A stretch of DNA of 64,000 bases from an uncultured Myxococcales bacterium. GTDB taxonomy: Bacteria > Myxococcota_A > Bradymonadia > UBA7976 > VGTA01. The stretch spans positions 1 through 64,000 of the forward strand of contig CAKZRU010000071.1 in the NCBI GenBank assembly GCA_937146725.1, written 5' to 3'. Position numbers and translations under genes: made by a program. The notes under the pieces were generated by a model. It saw nothing but the letters and a program-made list of their open reading frames with translations. It ran no database searches and was not told where the DNA came from. Below are positions 28,804-38,150 of this stretch, piece after piece (position 1 is the stretch's first letter; every line of letters begins with the position of its first letter).

Positions 28804-30701
28804 AGCCCTTCCTGTAGTTGGATGAGTTTTTCAGGCGAAATCGGTGTACACACCTGTTCAAAAAAGGCTTCAAGCTCGGACACTTTAAAGGGTTTGCCCT
28901 TTACTTTGGTAAAAGCAGTGGTTTTCACCAAAAAGCGACTTCTTAAAATCAGGTTAAGCTGGCCTAAGTTCAGCTCAGGCACAATGATATGCTCATAGTG
29001 ATCAAACAGGGTCTCAAGATCTTTGGGTAAAGGATTTAAATGCTTAAGGTGAATATGACCAACGGATCTGCCTTGAGCATTTAAGTGAGTACAGGCTGCT
29101 CTAACTGAGCCAAAGGTACTGCCCCAACTCACAAAAAGAGCTTCTCCCTGATTTGAGCCAAAGACTTCCAAAGAAGGTATAAACCGAGTGACCCGATTTA
29201 CTTTTTCTGCGCGTAATTCGACCATAAATTGGTGGTTATCAGGATCATAGGACACATTACCGGTTTCATGTTGTTTTTCTAAACCACCTAAACGATGTTC
29301 TAGACCAGCAGTGCCGGGAATAGCCCAAGGACGGCCTAAGTTTTCGTCTCGCTTATAAGGTAAGAAGGTTTGAGCGGTCCCATCTTCATTTAATTGAGGC
29401 TTATGAAAGTCTTTACGAATGGGTTCTATTTCACTCATGTTTGGAATCAGCCAAGGCTCTGCCCCATTGGCTAAATAACCATCTGAAAGCAATAAAACGG
29501 GGGTCATGTGTCTCAAGGCAATACGCGTTGCTTCAATCGCTGCCCAAAAACAATCGCTTGGACTTTGAGCAGCCACAATGGGTAAAGGACATTCTCCATT
29601 ACGTCCAAATAAGCCTTGCAGAAGATCAGACTGTTCGGTTTTGGTTGGTAAACCTGTACTTGGGCCACCTCGTTGTACATTCACAACAACCATCGGCAAT
29701 TCCATCATCGCGGCAAGACCAATCGCTTCGGCCTTGAGTGCCATTCCAGGACCACTGGTTGAGGTCACACCCAAACCTCCTGCAAAAGATGCTCCTAAAG
29801 CGGCACATACAGCAGCAATTTCATCCTCTGCTTGATAAGTTTTTACCCCAAAATGCTTTTGCTTGGATAAAAAGTGCAATAGATCTGAGGCTGGTGTAAT
29901 CGGATAAGACCCTAAGAAAAGCTCTAAGCCACTTAATTCAGCAGCCGCCATTAAGCCTAAGCCTAAAGCTTCATTACCAGTGATATTTCGGTAACGTCCT
30001 GGTGGAATTTCAGCCTTTTCGACCACAAAACTATGGGTAAATAGACCTGCTGTTTCACCAAAATAATAACCCGCTTTTAGTGCCTTTAAATTAGCATCGG
30101 CCACCAAAGCATCACGCTGTCTAAACTTATCTTCAATCCAACGTTCGGTGTGACTAATATCACGATTAAACAGCCAATAAATTAAACCCAGTGCAAAAAA
30201 GTTCTTAGACCGAGTGGCTGCTCTTTGGTTTAAACCAAGCTCTGAAATGGCATTAAGAGTCATGGTGGTGATATCGATTTTATATACCTTGTAAGCGGAG
30301 AGGGTATCACCATCAAGAGGATTGCTTTCATACCCTGCTTTTTCAAGATTTTTATCGACAAAAAGATGGGTATTTACGATTAATACACCACCGTTTTTAA
30401 GGTCTGCTAAGTTTGCTTTGAGAGCCGCTGGATTCATCGCCACTAAAACATCAGGAGTATCACCATGAGTAAACACCGATGAGGATGAAAAATGAATCTG
30501 AAAGCCGGATACACCCGCTAAAGTACCAGCAGGCGCTCTGATTTCTGCAGGAAAGTCAGGAAAAGTCGCAAGGTCATTTCCAGCAATCGCTGAAGTTTGA
30601 GTAAATTGGGTACCCGTAAGCTGTATACCATCACCGGAATCACCCGCAAAACGAATGGTTACACGCTCTCGTCTTTCGACACTCCCTAAATCTTTGGCCA
30701 T
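28800..30701 (-). CDS. korA: 2-oxoacid:ferredoxin oxidoreductase, fused gamma-alpha subunit
   Basis: A 633-aa fusion. The gamma domain (about 10-190) has FAGDSGDGIQLTG and FPAEIRAPAG. The alpha domain follows (GNEALGLGLMAA, then YPITPASDLLHFL and YQAEDEIAAVCAALGAS, with TSTSGPGMALKAEAIG). This is the KorA layout of two-subunit enzymes. I start at ATG 30701, with GAGAGGGG eight bases upstream, instead of the longer frame from 30722. It pairs with korB by a stop/start overlap. The enzyme gives ferredoxin-linked oxidation of 2-oxoacids in place of, or beside, the NAD-linked dehydrogenase. Confidence 0.92.
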   Translation of the reverse strand: MAKDLGSVERRERVTIRFAGDSGDGIQLTGTQFTQTSAIAGNDLATFPDFPAEIRAPAGTLAGVSGFQIHFSSSSVFTHGDTPDVLVAMNPAALKANLADLKNGGVLIVNTHLFVDKNLEKAGYESNPLDGDTLSAYKVYKIDITTMTLNAISELGLNQRAATRSKNFFALGLIYWLFNRDISHTERWIEDKFRQRDALVADANLKALKAGYYFGETAGLFTHSFVVEKAEIPPGRYRNITGNEALGLGLMAAAELSGLELFLGSYPITPASDLLHFLSKQKHFGVKTYQAEDEIAAVCAALGASFAGGLGVTSTSGPGMALKAEAIGLAAMMELPMVVVNVQRGGPSTGLPTKTEQSDLLQGLFGRNGECPLPIVAAQSPSDCFWAAIEATRIALRHMTPVLLLSDGYLANGAEPWLIPNMSEIEPIRKDFHKPQLNEDGTAQTFLPYKRDENLGRPWAIPGTAGLEHRLGGLEKQHETGNVSYDPDNHQFMVELRAEKVNRVTRFIPSLEVFGSNQGEALFVSWGSTFGSVRAACTHLNAQGRSVGHIHLKHLNPLPKDLETLFDHYEHIIVPELNLGQLNLILRSRFLVKTTAFTKVKGKPFKVSELEAFFEQVCTPISPEKLIQLQEGL

Positions 30702-30918
30702 GTGATGAGCCCCTCTCAACAAAACTTATCGGTCATTGATCTGTGATAAGCTATATCATATCCAATGCTTTCTAGCGTTTTTCCTTACTCTTTAATCCAC
30801 TAAAATGCAATCTTTGCTTCATGCATACTGCGAATTAAAGCGAAAGTTCTAGCAACGCTATCTGCTAATTTGTCACAAACTAAACTGCTTGCAAATAAAA
30901 TCTAACTGCCTCAGCTGT

Positions 30919-31500
30919 TTACTTCATTGCCTCTAAACGACGCACAAGCCAGTCGGTAGGTATGCCCTGCATGGGCTCCTCAGCTTCATTAATCAATGTA
31001 TCAGAACTCTGACTTTTGTCATTCAAATCCACCACTTGCGTCTGACTCTCATCTGACTCTTGAGTGCTGTCATGCTCTTCCATATTGTGCGCGACAGCTT
31101 CACTCGAAGAAGTTGATGAGCTTGAAATAGAATGAGAATCATCGCTGTCTGAACCGTATAAGCGCTGTGACTTAAGTTCAGCTTCTTCTAAGAGTCTTAA
31201 ACGCTCATACATGACGGCTTCAAGCCCTTCACGCATTTCGTTTTCACTGTGCGCAAGACCCGGCTCAATCTCACCCATAGTATCTCTAAAAACAGCCAAG
31301 CGATCAGCTAATTTTTGTTGGGTGCTCCCTAGGCTTCTAAACCGAAGGCCTCCTCGCTCATAGCGATTAATTCTGGGAAGCAAAGCAATATCAACAGTAT
31401 CAGGAGGGACTTCAACAAACCAAGGAGGTCGCTTACTATTTTTCCCCTTACGTCGAATCAACGAAGGCCCTAAGATCCCTAAACTTTGGTTAATCTTCAT
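30919..31500 (-). CDS. Hypothetical protein
   Basis: A 193-aa protein I do not recognise. The first 70 residues are basic with GPSLIRRKGKNSKRPPWF and RINRYERGG; residues of about 75-125 are likely helical and charged; the rest is a Ser/Glu/Asp-rich low-complexity tail. A clear GAGGAG precedes the ATG, which supports it as real. No signal peptide or membrane helix. It sits alone between waaA and korA with gaps of about 90 and 218 bases. Confidence 0.65.
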   Translation of the reverse strand: MKINQSLGILGPSLIRRKGKNSKRPPWFVEVPPDTVDIALLPRINRYERGGLRFRSLGSTQQKLADRLAVFRDTMGEIEPGLAHSENEMREGLEAVMYERLRLLEEAELKSQRLYGSDSDDSHSISSSSTSSSEAVAHNMEEHDSTQESDESQTQVVDLNDKSQSSDTLINEAEEPMQGIPTDWLVRRLEAMK

Positions 31501-31589
31501 ATATTTCTCCTCACCAACTTGCTTGTTAAGGTAGACTTTAATATGTCCTTAAATCAAGTTTATTTAGGGACTTTATCGTGCAAAACACT

Positions 31590-32759
31590 CTAAATTAGAC
31601 TTTTGATCAATTGCATCTGCTGCTCACTTACGCCTCGAGCAGAGTCCAATGCATTTGCCTGTACACCTACTATCGCCTTGCTTTGATTTTGAAGTGTTTG
31701 AGCACAAGAGAACGCATCTTTCCAAGAAAGCACCGAATAGGTACCCTGTGCCGAGATGAACTCAAGCTGAGCTCGTTGCTTAGTTATATTAGGCCCATGA
31801 ATCACCGCACAACCTGCTTGCGCTGCTTCTAATAAGTTTTGGCCATGATTATAAAAAGTTCCACCGATGATAGCGCTATGAGCATATTTATACATACCAC
31901 TTAACTCACCATAAGTATTAAGAATCCAAACTTGAGCAGGCTCATGTTTTACTCTTTGTTCGATCCATGTTTTATGACTGTCAACATTAACCCTAGCAAC
32001 ATTGACCCTAGCAACATTGACCCTCGTAAAATCGGCCTCGGTCAGGATGCTATAAGTTAAGTTAGCCTGCTTAAGTCGTTTGATTAGGCGAGAAGTCGTT
32101 TCTAAATGTCGGGGAGCGATTAATACTCGATCAGTTTTTCTCTGATTCAAATATTGGGTTAAAGGCTTAACAAGTTTTTTTTCATCTTTGGTGCGTGTAC
32201 ACCCTAAAATGAGATTAAAAAGGCAATGATCGACTTTTGAGGGTAGTTGAGTTTGAGTCATTAACAAACTATCGAGCTTAGCATCACCACAAACATGAAC
32301 CCTTTCCGGCAAGCATCCCATATATGTGGCCCGCTCGGCATCCAGTTTGGTTTGAGCTAAAAATAAGCTTAGTCGGCTAAAACAAGACTTTAAATAAAAT
32401 CGAGCTTTAAGAGTTCGCGCTGAAATTCGCCCATCAACCACAATAATGGGTATGCCTGCTTTTGACCATGTCTTAATCCATGAAGGCCAAAGCTCTAATA
32501 ACTCTAAAATGAGTAGATCCGGATTTTCTTGCTCAATATATGTTTGGGCATGAAAATGAGACCATAAAGGCGCAGGTAAAAGCTTAATATTGGTATTGAT
32601 CGGTAAATCTGTCGAGCTTAATAGTGATTGCCATGCCTCTTTCCCACTTTTTGTACACGCGGAAACAACGAGTGAATGACCTTGTTGAGCAAAGGCTAAA
32701 GTAAGAGCTCGTAAAGCATATATATCGCCCAAAGATGAACCATGTAACCATACCTTCAT
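31590..32759 (-). CDS. waaA: 3-deoxy-D-manno-octulosonic acid transferase (WaaA-like), lacking membrane anchor
   Basis: Resembles Kdo transferase, which adds Kdo to lipid A precursor. Seen: WLHGSSLGDIYALRAL, VDGRISARTLK, HVCGDAKLDSLL, RVLIAPRH, LNTYGELSGMY, and GGTFYNHGQNLLEAAQAGCAVIHGPN. Two odd points. It begins directly at the GT-B N-domain, without the usual membrane anchor of about 40-50 residues. The catalytic-base Glu of the (A/S)xGE motif (E31 in Aquifex WaaA) is Asp12 here. A threefold 15-bp repeat (ARVNV) lies near residue 245. No clear ribosome site is seen. Kdo transfer is likely but not certain. Last of dtd-aroA-cmk-waaA. Confidence 0.82.
   Translation of the reverse strand: MKVWLHGSSLGDIYALRALTLAFAQQGHSLVVSACTKSGKEAWQSLLSSTDLPINTNIKLLPAPLWSHFHAQTYIEQENPDLLILELLELWPSWIKTWSKAGIPIIVVDGRISARTLKARFYLKSCFSRLSLFLAQTKLDAERATYMGCLPERVHVCGDAKLDSLLMTQTQLPSKVDHCLFNLILGCTRTKDEKKLVKPLTQYLNQRKTDRVLIAPRHLETTSRLIKRLKQANLTYSILTEADFTRVNVARVNVARVNVDSHKTWIEQRVKHEPAQVWILNTYGELSGMYKYAHSAIIGGTFYNHGQNLLEAAQAGCAVIHGPNITKQRAQLEFISAQGTYSVLSWKDAFSCAQTLQNQSKAIVGVQANALDSARGVSEQQMQLIKSLI
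31982..32026 (-). repeat. 15-bp in-frame triplication in waaA
   Basis: Three near-identical 15-base units encode ARVNV three times. It lies between the two GT-B lobes, where the family has a variable loop. Confidence 0.95.
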
Positions 32760-32774
32760 ATGAGCAAACGAACG

Positions 32775-32808
32775 CTTAGCGATTGACTAAACTTAGCGAT
32801 TGACTAAA
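32775..32808. repeat. 17-bp direct duplication across the cmk stop codon
   Basis: The 17 bases from 32775 to 32791 are repeated exactly at 32792 to 32808. The second copy carries the cmk stop (TAA, 32795-32793); the first lies in the cmk-waaA gap. Confidence 0.95.
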
Positions 32809-33506
32809 CCGCTTACGCCAAAGGCAAGCTGACTACACGCTTCAATCACCTCAATAAGACTCAATTCCGTCGCATCAACAACTTGAGCATCATCAGCACA
32901 CTTAAGAGGCGCAATCTCTCGATTTTGATCTTGTTGATCTCGTAATACGATCTCGGCGCGTGTTTGCTGAAAGTCTGCTTCAACTCCCTGTTGCTTAAGC
33001 TCAGCCAAACGCCTTTCAGCTCTAGCATCTGCGCTAGCGGTTAAATATATTTTGAGAGGAGCATTGGGAAAGACAACGGTGCCTATATCTCGACCATCAA
33101 CAATACACGGTGCGCTTTGTCCAATCATTCTCTGTAAGTCTAAAAGCTTTGCTCTCACCGAAGGCAAAGTGGCAAAATCACTGGCAGCCCGACTCACCTC
33201 TGGTGCTCTCAGACTATCGGTTTCTGCTTGACCGTTGAGCATAATGGTTTCGCCTTGAAGCGATAAATCTAGGCGAGCAAGTAACTGAGTCAAGCCCTCG
33301 CTTTCTTTGGCTTCCACTCCTGCTCTTAAGGCCGCTAGACCAATGGCTCGATATAAAGCACCAGTATCTAAACGAATAAAACCGATCGCCTTAGCAAGAC
33401 CCTTACTTACACTACTCTTTCCAGCTCCTGCGGGTCCATCGATTGCAATGACCCTTAAAAAAGCTTGATCATGGCTAGGTTTTGCATTGGTTATTGAATG
33501 ACTCAT
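32793..33506 (-). CDS. cmk: Cytidylate kinase
   Basis: Phosphorylates CMP and dCMP. Seen: P-loop AIDGPAGAGKSSVSK, DTGALYRAIGLAAL, and VDGRDIGTVVFPNAPLKIYLTAS followed by RAERR, all as in the family. 237 aa, slightly longer at the N-terminus. aroA lies 34 bases upstream and waaA 33 bases downstream, so it is part of dtd-aroA-cmk-waaA. aroA-cmk adjacency is common in bacteria, usually with rpsA next rather than waaA. Confidence 0.94.
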   Translation of the reverse strand: MSHSITNAKPSHDQAFLRVIAIDGPAGAGKSSVSKGLAKAIGFIRLDTGALYRAIGLAALRAGVEAKESEGLTQLLARLDLSLQGETIMLNGQAETDSLRAPEVSRAASDFATLPSVRAKLLDLQRMIGQSAPCIVDGRDIGTVVFPNAPLKIYLTASADARAERRLAELKQQGVEADFQQTRAEIVLRDQQDQNREIAPLKCADDAQVVDATELSLIEVIEACSQLAFGVSGLVNR

Positions 33507-33540
33507 AATGGACTCCTAACTATAACTGAGCGCGAACTCA

Positions 33541-34866
33541 TTACCGACTGTAAGCAACAAGTTGTTGTGGAAATTCTGGATAAGATACAGCAATGCACTC
33601 AAGATCATTAATCTTAAGTTTGGTCCCTTTTATACACTTTAGTTGTGCAATTAAAAGGCACATTGCAATACGATGATCTCCATAACTGTTTAATTCATCG
33701 GTGGCTTGGAAGACTAAGTTTGGATTCCCGTTGATCACCCACCCATCAGTTAAGGTTTCTATTTGAGCTCCTAAACTTGCTAGGGCTTGCCCCATCGCCT
33801 CTAAGCGATCACTTTCTTTAACGCGCAACTCTTGAGCGTGGCGAATCTCCGTTCGACCATCTGCAAAGCAAGCCAAAAGGGCCAATAAAGGTAATTCATC
33901 CAAAGCATCAAGAACCTCTTGAGCGCTTGGTTGGATGGGTTTTAAACTTTGATTTAGGTCAAGTGCTTCGATCAAGATAGAGCCTATCGGTTCACCAAGT
34001 ACCTCGGCTTTATGTTGAATGTTAATTTGAACACCCATTTGCTGAGCAAGTTTGATGAGTCCCATTCGGCTAGGATTTAAGTTGACCTCTTCAAGCTTAA
34101 TACTTGAATACTTTGAATCGGCTAAAACAGCTACAGCCACCCAAAAACTGGCACTAGATAAGTCTCCGGGACTGAAAAAGTCAAAGGCAGTAAAACTTGG
34201 TTTACTCGCTGGTATTTCAAGAGTGAGCTCTGACTTAATTAATGATGTAGACCATAAAGCACCCAGCATACGTTCACTATGGTCTCGGCTTTGAGCATCT
34301 TCAATGATCTGAACGGGCCTATGATCACTTAATGCGGCAAGTAGAGCCGCACTTTTTAATTGTGCACTTCCTGAAGCTGTTAGAATCCTGATGTTTTGAT
34401 GATTGGACAGCTCATCCGTCTTTTGGCTCAAGTCGCCCCCCACTTGAATCGGTGCGGAGCCATGTTCAGCGCAGTCAACGGTACGACCAAAAGGCTCAAG
34501 GACTCTTGCTAAGCGGCGCATTGGTCGGCGTCTTAATGAAGCATCTCCATCGAGAGTAACCCTGTGCTTTAAGCCTGAAAACAAGCCCGCTAACAGACGC
34601 ATCGTTGTGCCACTATTTCCACAATCTAGAGTTTCTTGACTACGATGAAAGTTATGGATTCCCCCTAGACCTTGCACCCGCCAAGTGTCATTCGATAGGG
34701 CTTCAATGCTCACCCCCATCTGCCTTAAAACTTGTCGGGTACTCGCTAAATCTTCTCCGGACCCAACATTACGAATGATTGATTCTCCCGAAGCCAAAGC
34801 TGCAAAAATAAAAGCTCGATGAGTAATCGACTTATCACCATGTAAACGAACAATAAACTCAGACAT
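33541..34866 (-). CDS. aroA: 3-phosphoshikimate 1-carboxyvinyltransferase (EPSP synthase)
   Basis: Shikimate-pathway enzyme joining shikimate-3-phosphate and PEP. Seen: HGDKSITHRAFIFAALASGES (variant of PGDKSISHR), NSGTTMRLLAGLFSG, RPMRRLARVL, LKSAALLAAL, catalytic LDELPLLALLA, ELRVKESDR and SYGDHRIAM. 441 aa is usual. It begins 14 bases after dtd stops. Confidence 0.94.
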   Translation of the reverse strand: MSEFIVRLHGDKSITHRAFIFAALASGESIIRNVGSGEDLASTRQVLRQMGVSIEALSNDTWRVQGLGGIHNFHRSQETLDCGNSGTTMRLLAGLFSGLKHRVTLDGDASLRRRPMRRLARVLEPFGRTVDCAEHGSAPIQVGGDLSQKTDELSNHQNIRILTASGSAQLKSAALLAALSDHRPVQIIEDAQSRDHSERMLGALWSTSLIKSELTLEIPASKPSFTAFDFFSPGDLSSASFWVAVAVLADSKYSSIKLEEVNLNPSRMGLIKLAQQMGVQINIQHKAEVLGEPIGSILIEALDLNQSLKPIQPSAQEVLDALDELPLLALLACFADGRTEIRHAQELRVKESDRLEAMGQALASLGAQIETLTDGWVINGNPNLVFQATDELNSYGDHRIAMCLLIAQLKCIKGTKLKINDLECIAVSYPEFPQQLVAYSR

Positions 34867-34880
34867 ACTCAGTTTTAACC

Positions 34881-35351
34881 CTATTTCATTAACTCATCTG
34901 TATCTAAGATTAAAGTGACTGGCCCATCATTGATTAAGCTGACTTCCATGTGATGTCCAAACTTACCAATTTCACAATCAATCCCCTCAAGTTGAATTAA
35001 GTCAACAAAGCGATTAAATAAGGGTAAAGCTAAATCAGGATGAGCTGCCCCCACAAATGATGGTCTTCGGCCGCGTTTACAATCCCCATAAAGCGTGAAC
35101 TGGCTCACGGCTAAGATCGCACCTTGAATATCTTTTACACTCAAGTTCATTTTACCTGCTTCATCTTCAAAGATCCGTAAGCCGGTGATCTTTTTTGCAA
35201 GCCACTGAGCTTGAGCTTCACTGTCATTCGGGCCAACGCCAAGTAAAACAAGTAGGCCGGCATGAATCGCGCCTGTGATCTGCTCGCGACCTGTTTCTGG
35301 ATCTTGAACTGTCACTTTGGCGGACTTAACTCTTTGAATCACAGCTTTCAT
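34881..35351 (-). CDS. dtd: D-aminoacyl-tRNA deacylase
   Basis: DTD removes D-amino acids mischarged on tRNA. Seen: [15 protein letters not shown], the [17 protein letters not shown] motif and the C-terminal family motif (usually NxGPVT) as [11 protein letters not shown]. The length of 156 aa is a little above the usual 145-150. Good AAGGAGG-like site upstream of the ATG. It opens the operon with aroA. Confidence 0.93.
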   Translation of the reverse strand: MKAVIQRVKSAKVTVQDPETGREQITGAIHAGLLVLLGVGPNDSEAQAQWLAKKITGLRIFEDEAGKMNLSVKDIQGAILAVSQFTLYGDCKRGRRPSFVGAAHPDLALPLFNRFVDLIQLEGIDCEIGKFGHHMEVSLINDGPVTLILDTDELMK

Positions 35352-35456
35352 GATGAGCCTCCTTTGTGTTTATGGCGCTCATCTTGTAACTGATCTTGTT
35401 TTAGTTGTTCAAGAGCAAGTCTAAAAAACAAACTAAAAACTTAAGCTTTCGAAGCC

Positions 35457-37820
35457 TTAGGAGATTCGACGAGAAAACCCAATCTTTGCTTTCTTCATCT
35501 TACCGTTAACCATGGCCTTAACTTCACTTTCAAGAAGATCATGGGTAATCACTTCATTAGAAGCAGCTGCACTTGTGGCCGCACGCAAGATCGCCACTCT
35601 AATCTCTGCTCCGCTCAAGTCATAGTTTTCCGCAAGATCCTCAAGCTTAAGTTCTGACACACCCGGTGCATCCTTAGGCAACATGGATGACCATAAGCGA
35701 AGACGAGTTTCACTTTCCGGACGCTTTAAGTGGACTTGGTGAGTAATTCGACGTTCTAAAGCCATATCTAACTGATCTCTATGGTTGGTCGCCAATAAAA
35801 CTAAACCGTTATGACGCTCAATCAAGGATAACAATAGATTAACCATAGAACGAGTATGTGAGTTGGTCGCTCCTTCACGCTTTTCAATCAATGAGTCCGC
35901 TTCATCAATAAACAAGACCGCATTATGAGCTCGAGCATCTTTAAAGATCTTCTCAAGATTACGTTCACTTTCACCAACCCATTTAGATAAGATCGTACTG
36001 CTACGAGCAATCTTCAAAGGACGATTAAGTTCTCCCGCAATGGCTTCAGCACACAGAGTTTTACCGGTACCCGGAGGGCCATGGAACAAGGATACAATGC
36101 CACCTCGATCTCCAGTATTCCCACCGATTTTCCAACGATGAAGTACACCGGGTAAATAACGCACAGCATCGATGATTCGTTGGATATGTGTTGACGCTTC
36201 CTCTTCAAGAATCACATCATCAAGACGGACTTTAGGTACATAGATCCCTTCTGCATCCAAGTCCTCGATCAAGTGAAGCTGATGACGAGCAGCATTCTCG
36301 AACATTTGCATGGTGATCACTGGGCTTTCTGTATCTTGGCAACTATGCACTGCATCTGCGAGAGCGGCTAATACAGCGTTTTTGATATAACCACCGGTGA
36401 TCTCAAAACGAGCCCCCAAAAGCCCAAAGTCAACATCATCAGCAATGGGTGCTTCACTTGGGATCAAGTTGCGCCAAATCTCAGCACGACTTTGCAAATC
36501 GGGCTCTGGGAAGTTGACACGTACCAACACTCTACGTTGAAAGGCCTCATCAAGGATTCTAGGAATATTTGTTGCAAAGATCGCAACACCTTCAAACTGC
36601 TCAAGCTCAGTCAGTAGAAGCGTAACCAAAGCATTCCCTCCACGACGATCGGCAAAGAGCATTTCGCACTCGTCAAAAAAGAGAATTGCATTTTGGATTT
36701 TTGCTTCACGGAAGAGTCCCGGCAGAAAGCGTTGGGCATCTCGATGAGCAATAAAAGTGGGGATATCCACATTAAGCACTCGCTTTTCCAAGTGCGAAGC
36801 CACAGCATGAGCTGTCATGGTCTTACCTGTACCCGGCTTGCCGTAGAACAGCATCATTGAGCCTCGACCATAGCTAATACGCTCATCAAAGCCCCATTCA
36901 TGTCGATAGGCCAAATAGCGATCATGATCATCAACAATAGACAGGATGCGTTGCTTATCCTCATCTGGCAGTACCACTTGATCCATACTAGCAAGAGGCT
37001 CTTGCACTGACGAGAACTCTAGAAACTCATCGGTGAGTTCATCACGACCAATCAAATAACTAAAGGTACGATTATCGATTTCGATCGTAGCATCTAATAG
37101 GTCTCTAGCACCTTCATAACGACGTCTAAAATCTAGATCTAAGAGCTCATTGCTTACGATTGGACTAGAGTTTGCAAACTCTGAACGATATTCAATACGC
37201 TCAAAGAAGGAAAACTCAAAATAAGTGAAGATGGTTTCTACACTTAAGCCAGAGTAACGATCTCCTACATGCTCAAAACACTCGCCAAACTGCTTGGAAA
37301 AGCAAGGCGCAATCGCCAAAATAAGGGTTGTACGATGAAAGTCATTTAAGGTGCACTTTTTAGCTAGGGTATCAATGCGTAACTCTGGTCGATCACTCAT
37401 ACGATGCGCCTGTAAGCGTCGATTGATTTCATTACGAATCTTGAGTTCTGCACTCTTTTTCGTTTTGACCATTTGCTTGAGGCGACTCGGGGTCATCATT
37501 TCATCATCATCATCCATCCAATGACGACGTGAGCGAGTTGATGACACAGTTCGATCCTTGTAGCTAAACCAATCACAGCGTGCCTTGATCCACTCTAACT
37601 CCATTTCGATATATTCAAGATCACTATCAAAACCCTGAGCACGACCCCAAGAACGCTTATCAAGAGAACTGGTGTCATTTGGACTCATCAAGAGATTTAG
37701 TTTAGTGGCGTGATCGTTTTGCTTTGAAGTAGGTGTTGTAGCAGGTGTTGCAGTAGTTTCGTCCGGAAGATTTGACAACTTTACCAACTTTCTTTGAGGA
37801 TGAATATTTTTCCTGACCAT
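35457..37820 (-). CDS. Double AAA+ ATPase
   Basis: A 787-aa protein with two AAA+ modules: Walker A GKPGTGKT (about 327) with Walker B ILFFDECEML (about 384), and Walker A GPPGTGKT (about 580) with Walker B VLFIDEADSL. Arg fingers are plausible in AFQRRV and ALERRI. The N-terminal 300 residues are helical and hold no domain I know; the first 45 are Thr/Ser/Lys-rich. The second module resembles Cdc48/FtsH-type unfoldases. No membrane helix or peptidase domain. An ATG at 37688 is an alternative start. It is divergent from the flagellinolysin gene. Possible role: protein remodelling with an unknown partner. Confidence 0.85.
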   Translation of the reverse strand: MVRKNIHPQRKLVKLSNLPDETTATPATTPTSKQNDHATKLNLLMSPNDTSSLDKRSWGRAQGFDSDLEYIEMELEWIKARCDWFSYKDRTVSSTRSRRHWMDDDDEMMTPSRLKQMVKTKKSAELKIRNEINRRLQAHRMSDRPELRIDTLAKKCTLNDFHRTTLILAIAPCFSKQFGECFEHVGDRYSGLSVETIFTYFEFSFFERIEYRSEFANSSPIVSNELLDLDFRRRYEGARDLLDATIEIDNRTFSYLIGRDELTDEFLEFSSVQEPLASMDQVVLPDEDKQRILSIVDDHDRYLAYRHEWGFDERISYGRGSMMLFYGKPGTGKTMTAHAVASHLEKRVLNVDIPTFIAHRDAQRFLPGLFREAKIQNAILFFDECEMLFADRRGGNALVTLLLTELEQFEGVAIFATNIPRILDEAFQRRVLVRVNFPEPDLQSRAEIWRNLIPSEAPIADDVDFGLLGARFEITGGYIKNAVLAALADAVHSCQDTESPVITMQMFENAARHQLHLIEDLDAEGIYVPKVRLDDVILEEEASTHIQRIIDAVRYLPGVLHRWKIGGNTGDRGGIVSLFHGPPGTGKTLCAEAIAGELNRPLKIARSSTILSKWVGESERNLEKIFKDARAHNAVLFIDEADSLIEKREGATNSHTRSMVNLLLSLIERHNGLVLLATNHRDQLDMALERRITHQVHLKRPESETRLRLWSSMLPKDAPGVSELKLEDLAENYDLSGAEIRVAILRAATSAAASNEVITHDLLESEVKAMVNGKMKKAKIGFSRRIS

Positions 37821-38150
37821 GTATCAAGTGATAAACAAGGAACAGTAAACTAATATTAAAAAGGTTTAACGAAGTAGACATTACCTTAACGCTGAAATCT
37901 TTCATCTTTACGACAAAAGACTTCAAAAAAACATACACCCGACAGATATAGTTCTTTATTTTCAAATACATACGACCAAGAAAAACACATAATTTATTAT
38001 AAGTCCCCAAACTAAAAGCTAAAAAATATCATATTGATAAGACTTTTGTCTTAAGCTTTAAGTCTCAGCATGCTTATGGTAAATTTGGAATTATACTCTA
38101 ATATCATTGTTATTTCTCAGTGTACCGCCATCTAAAAGAGATCCTTAATT
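37821..38150. promoter_or_regulatory. Divergent intergenic region between AAA+ ATPase and flagellinolysin genes
   Basis: 330 AT-rich bases with no credible gene. It must hold the promoters of both divergent genes. Seen on the plus strand: a small hairpin AAGAC-TTTT-GTCTT at 38039-38052 followed by AAGCTTTAAGTCT, and TATACT at 38092-38097 that could be a -10 box without a good -35. I find no convincing sigma-28 or sigma-54 flagellar promoter by eye. Confidence 0.4.

Noticed and set aside
38020..38150. Sigma-28 promoter for the flagellinolysin
   Set aside because: No TAAA...GCCGATAA-like pair can be placed with fair spacing.
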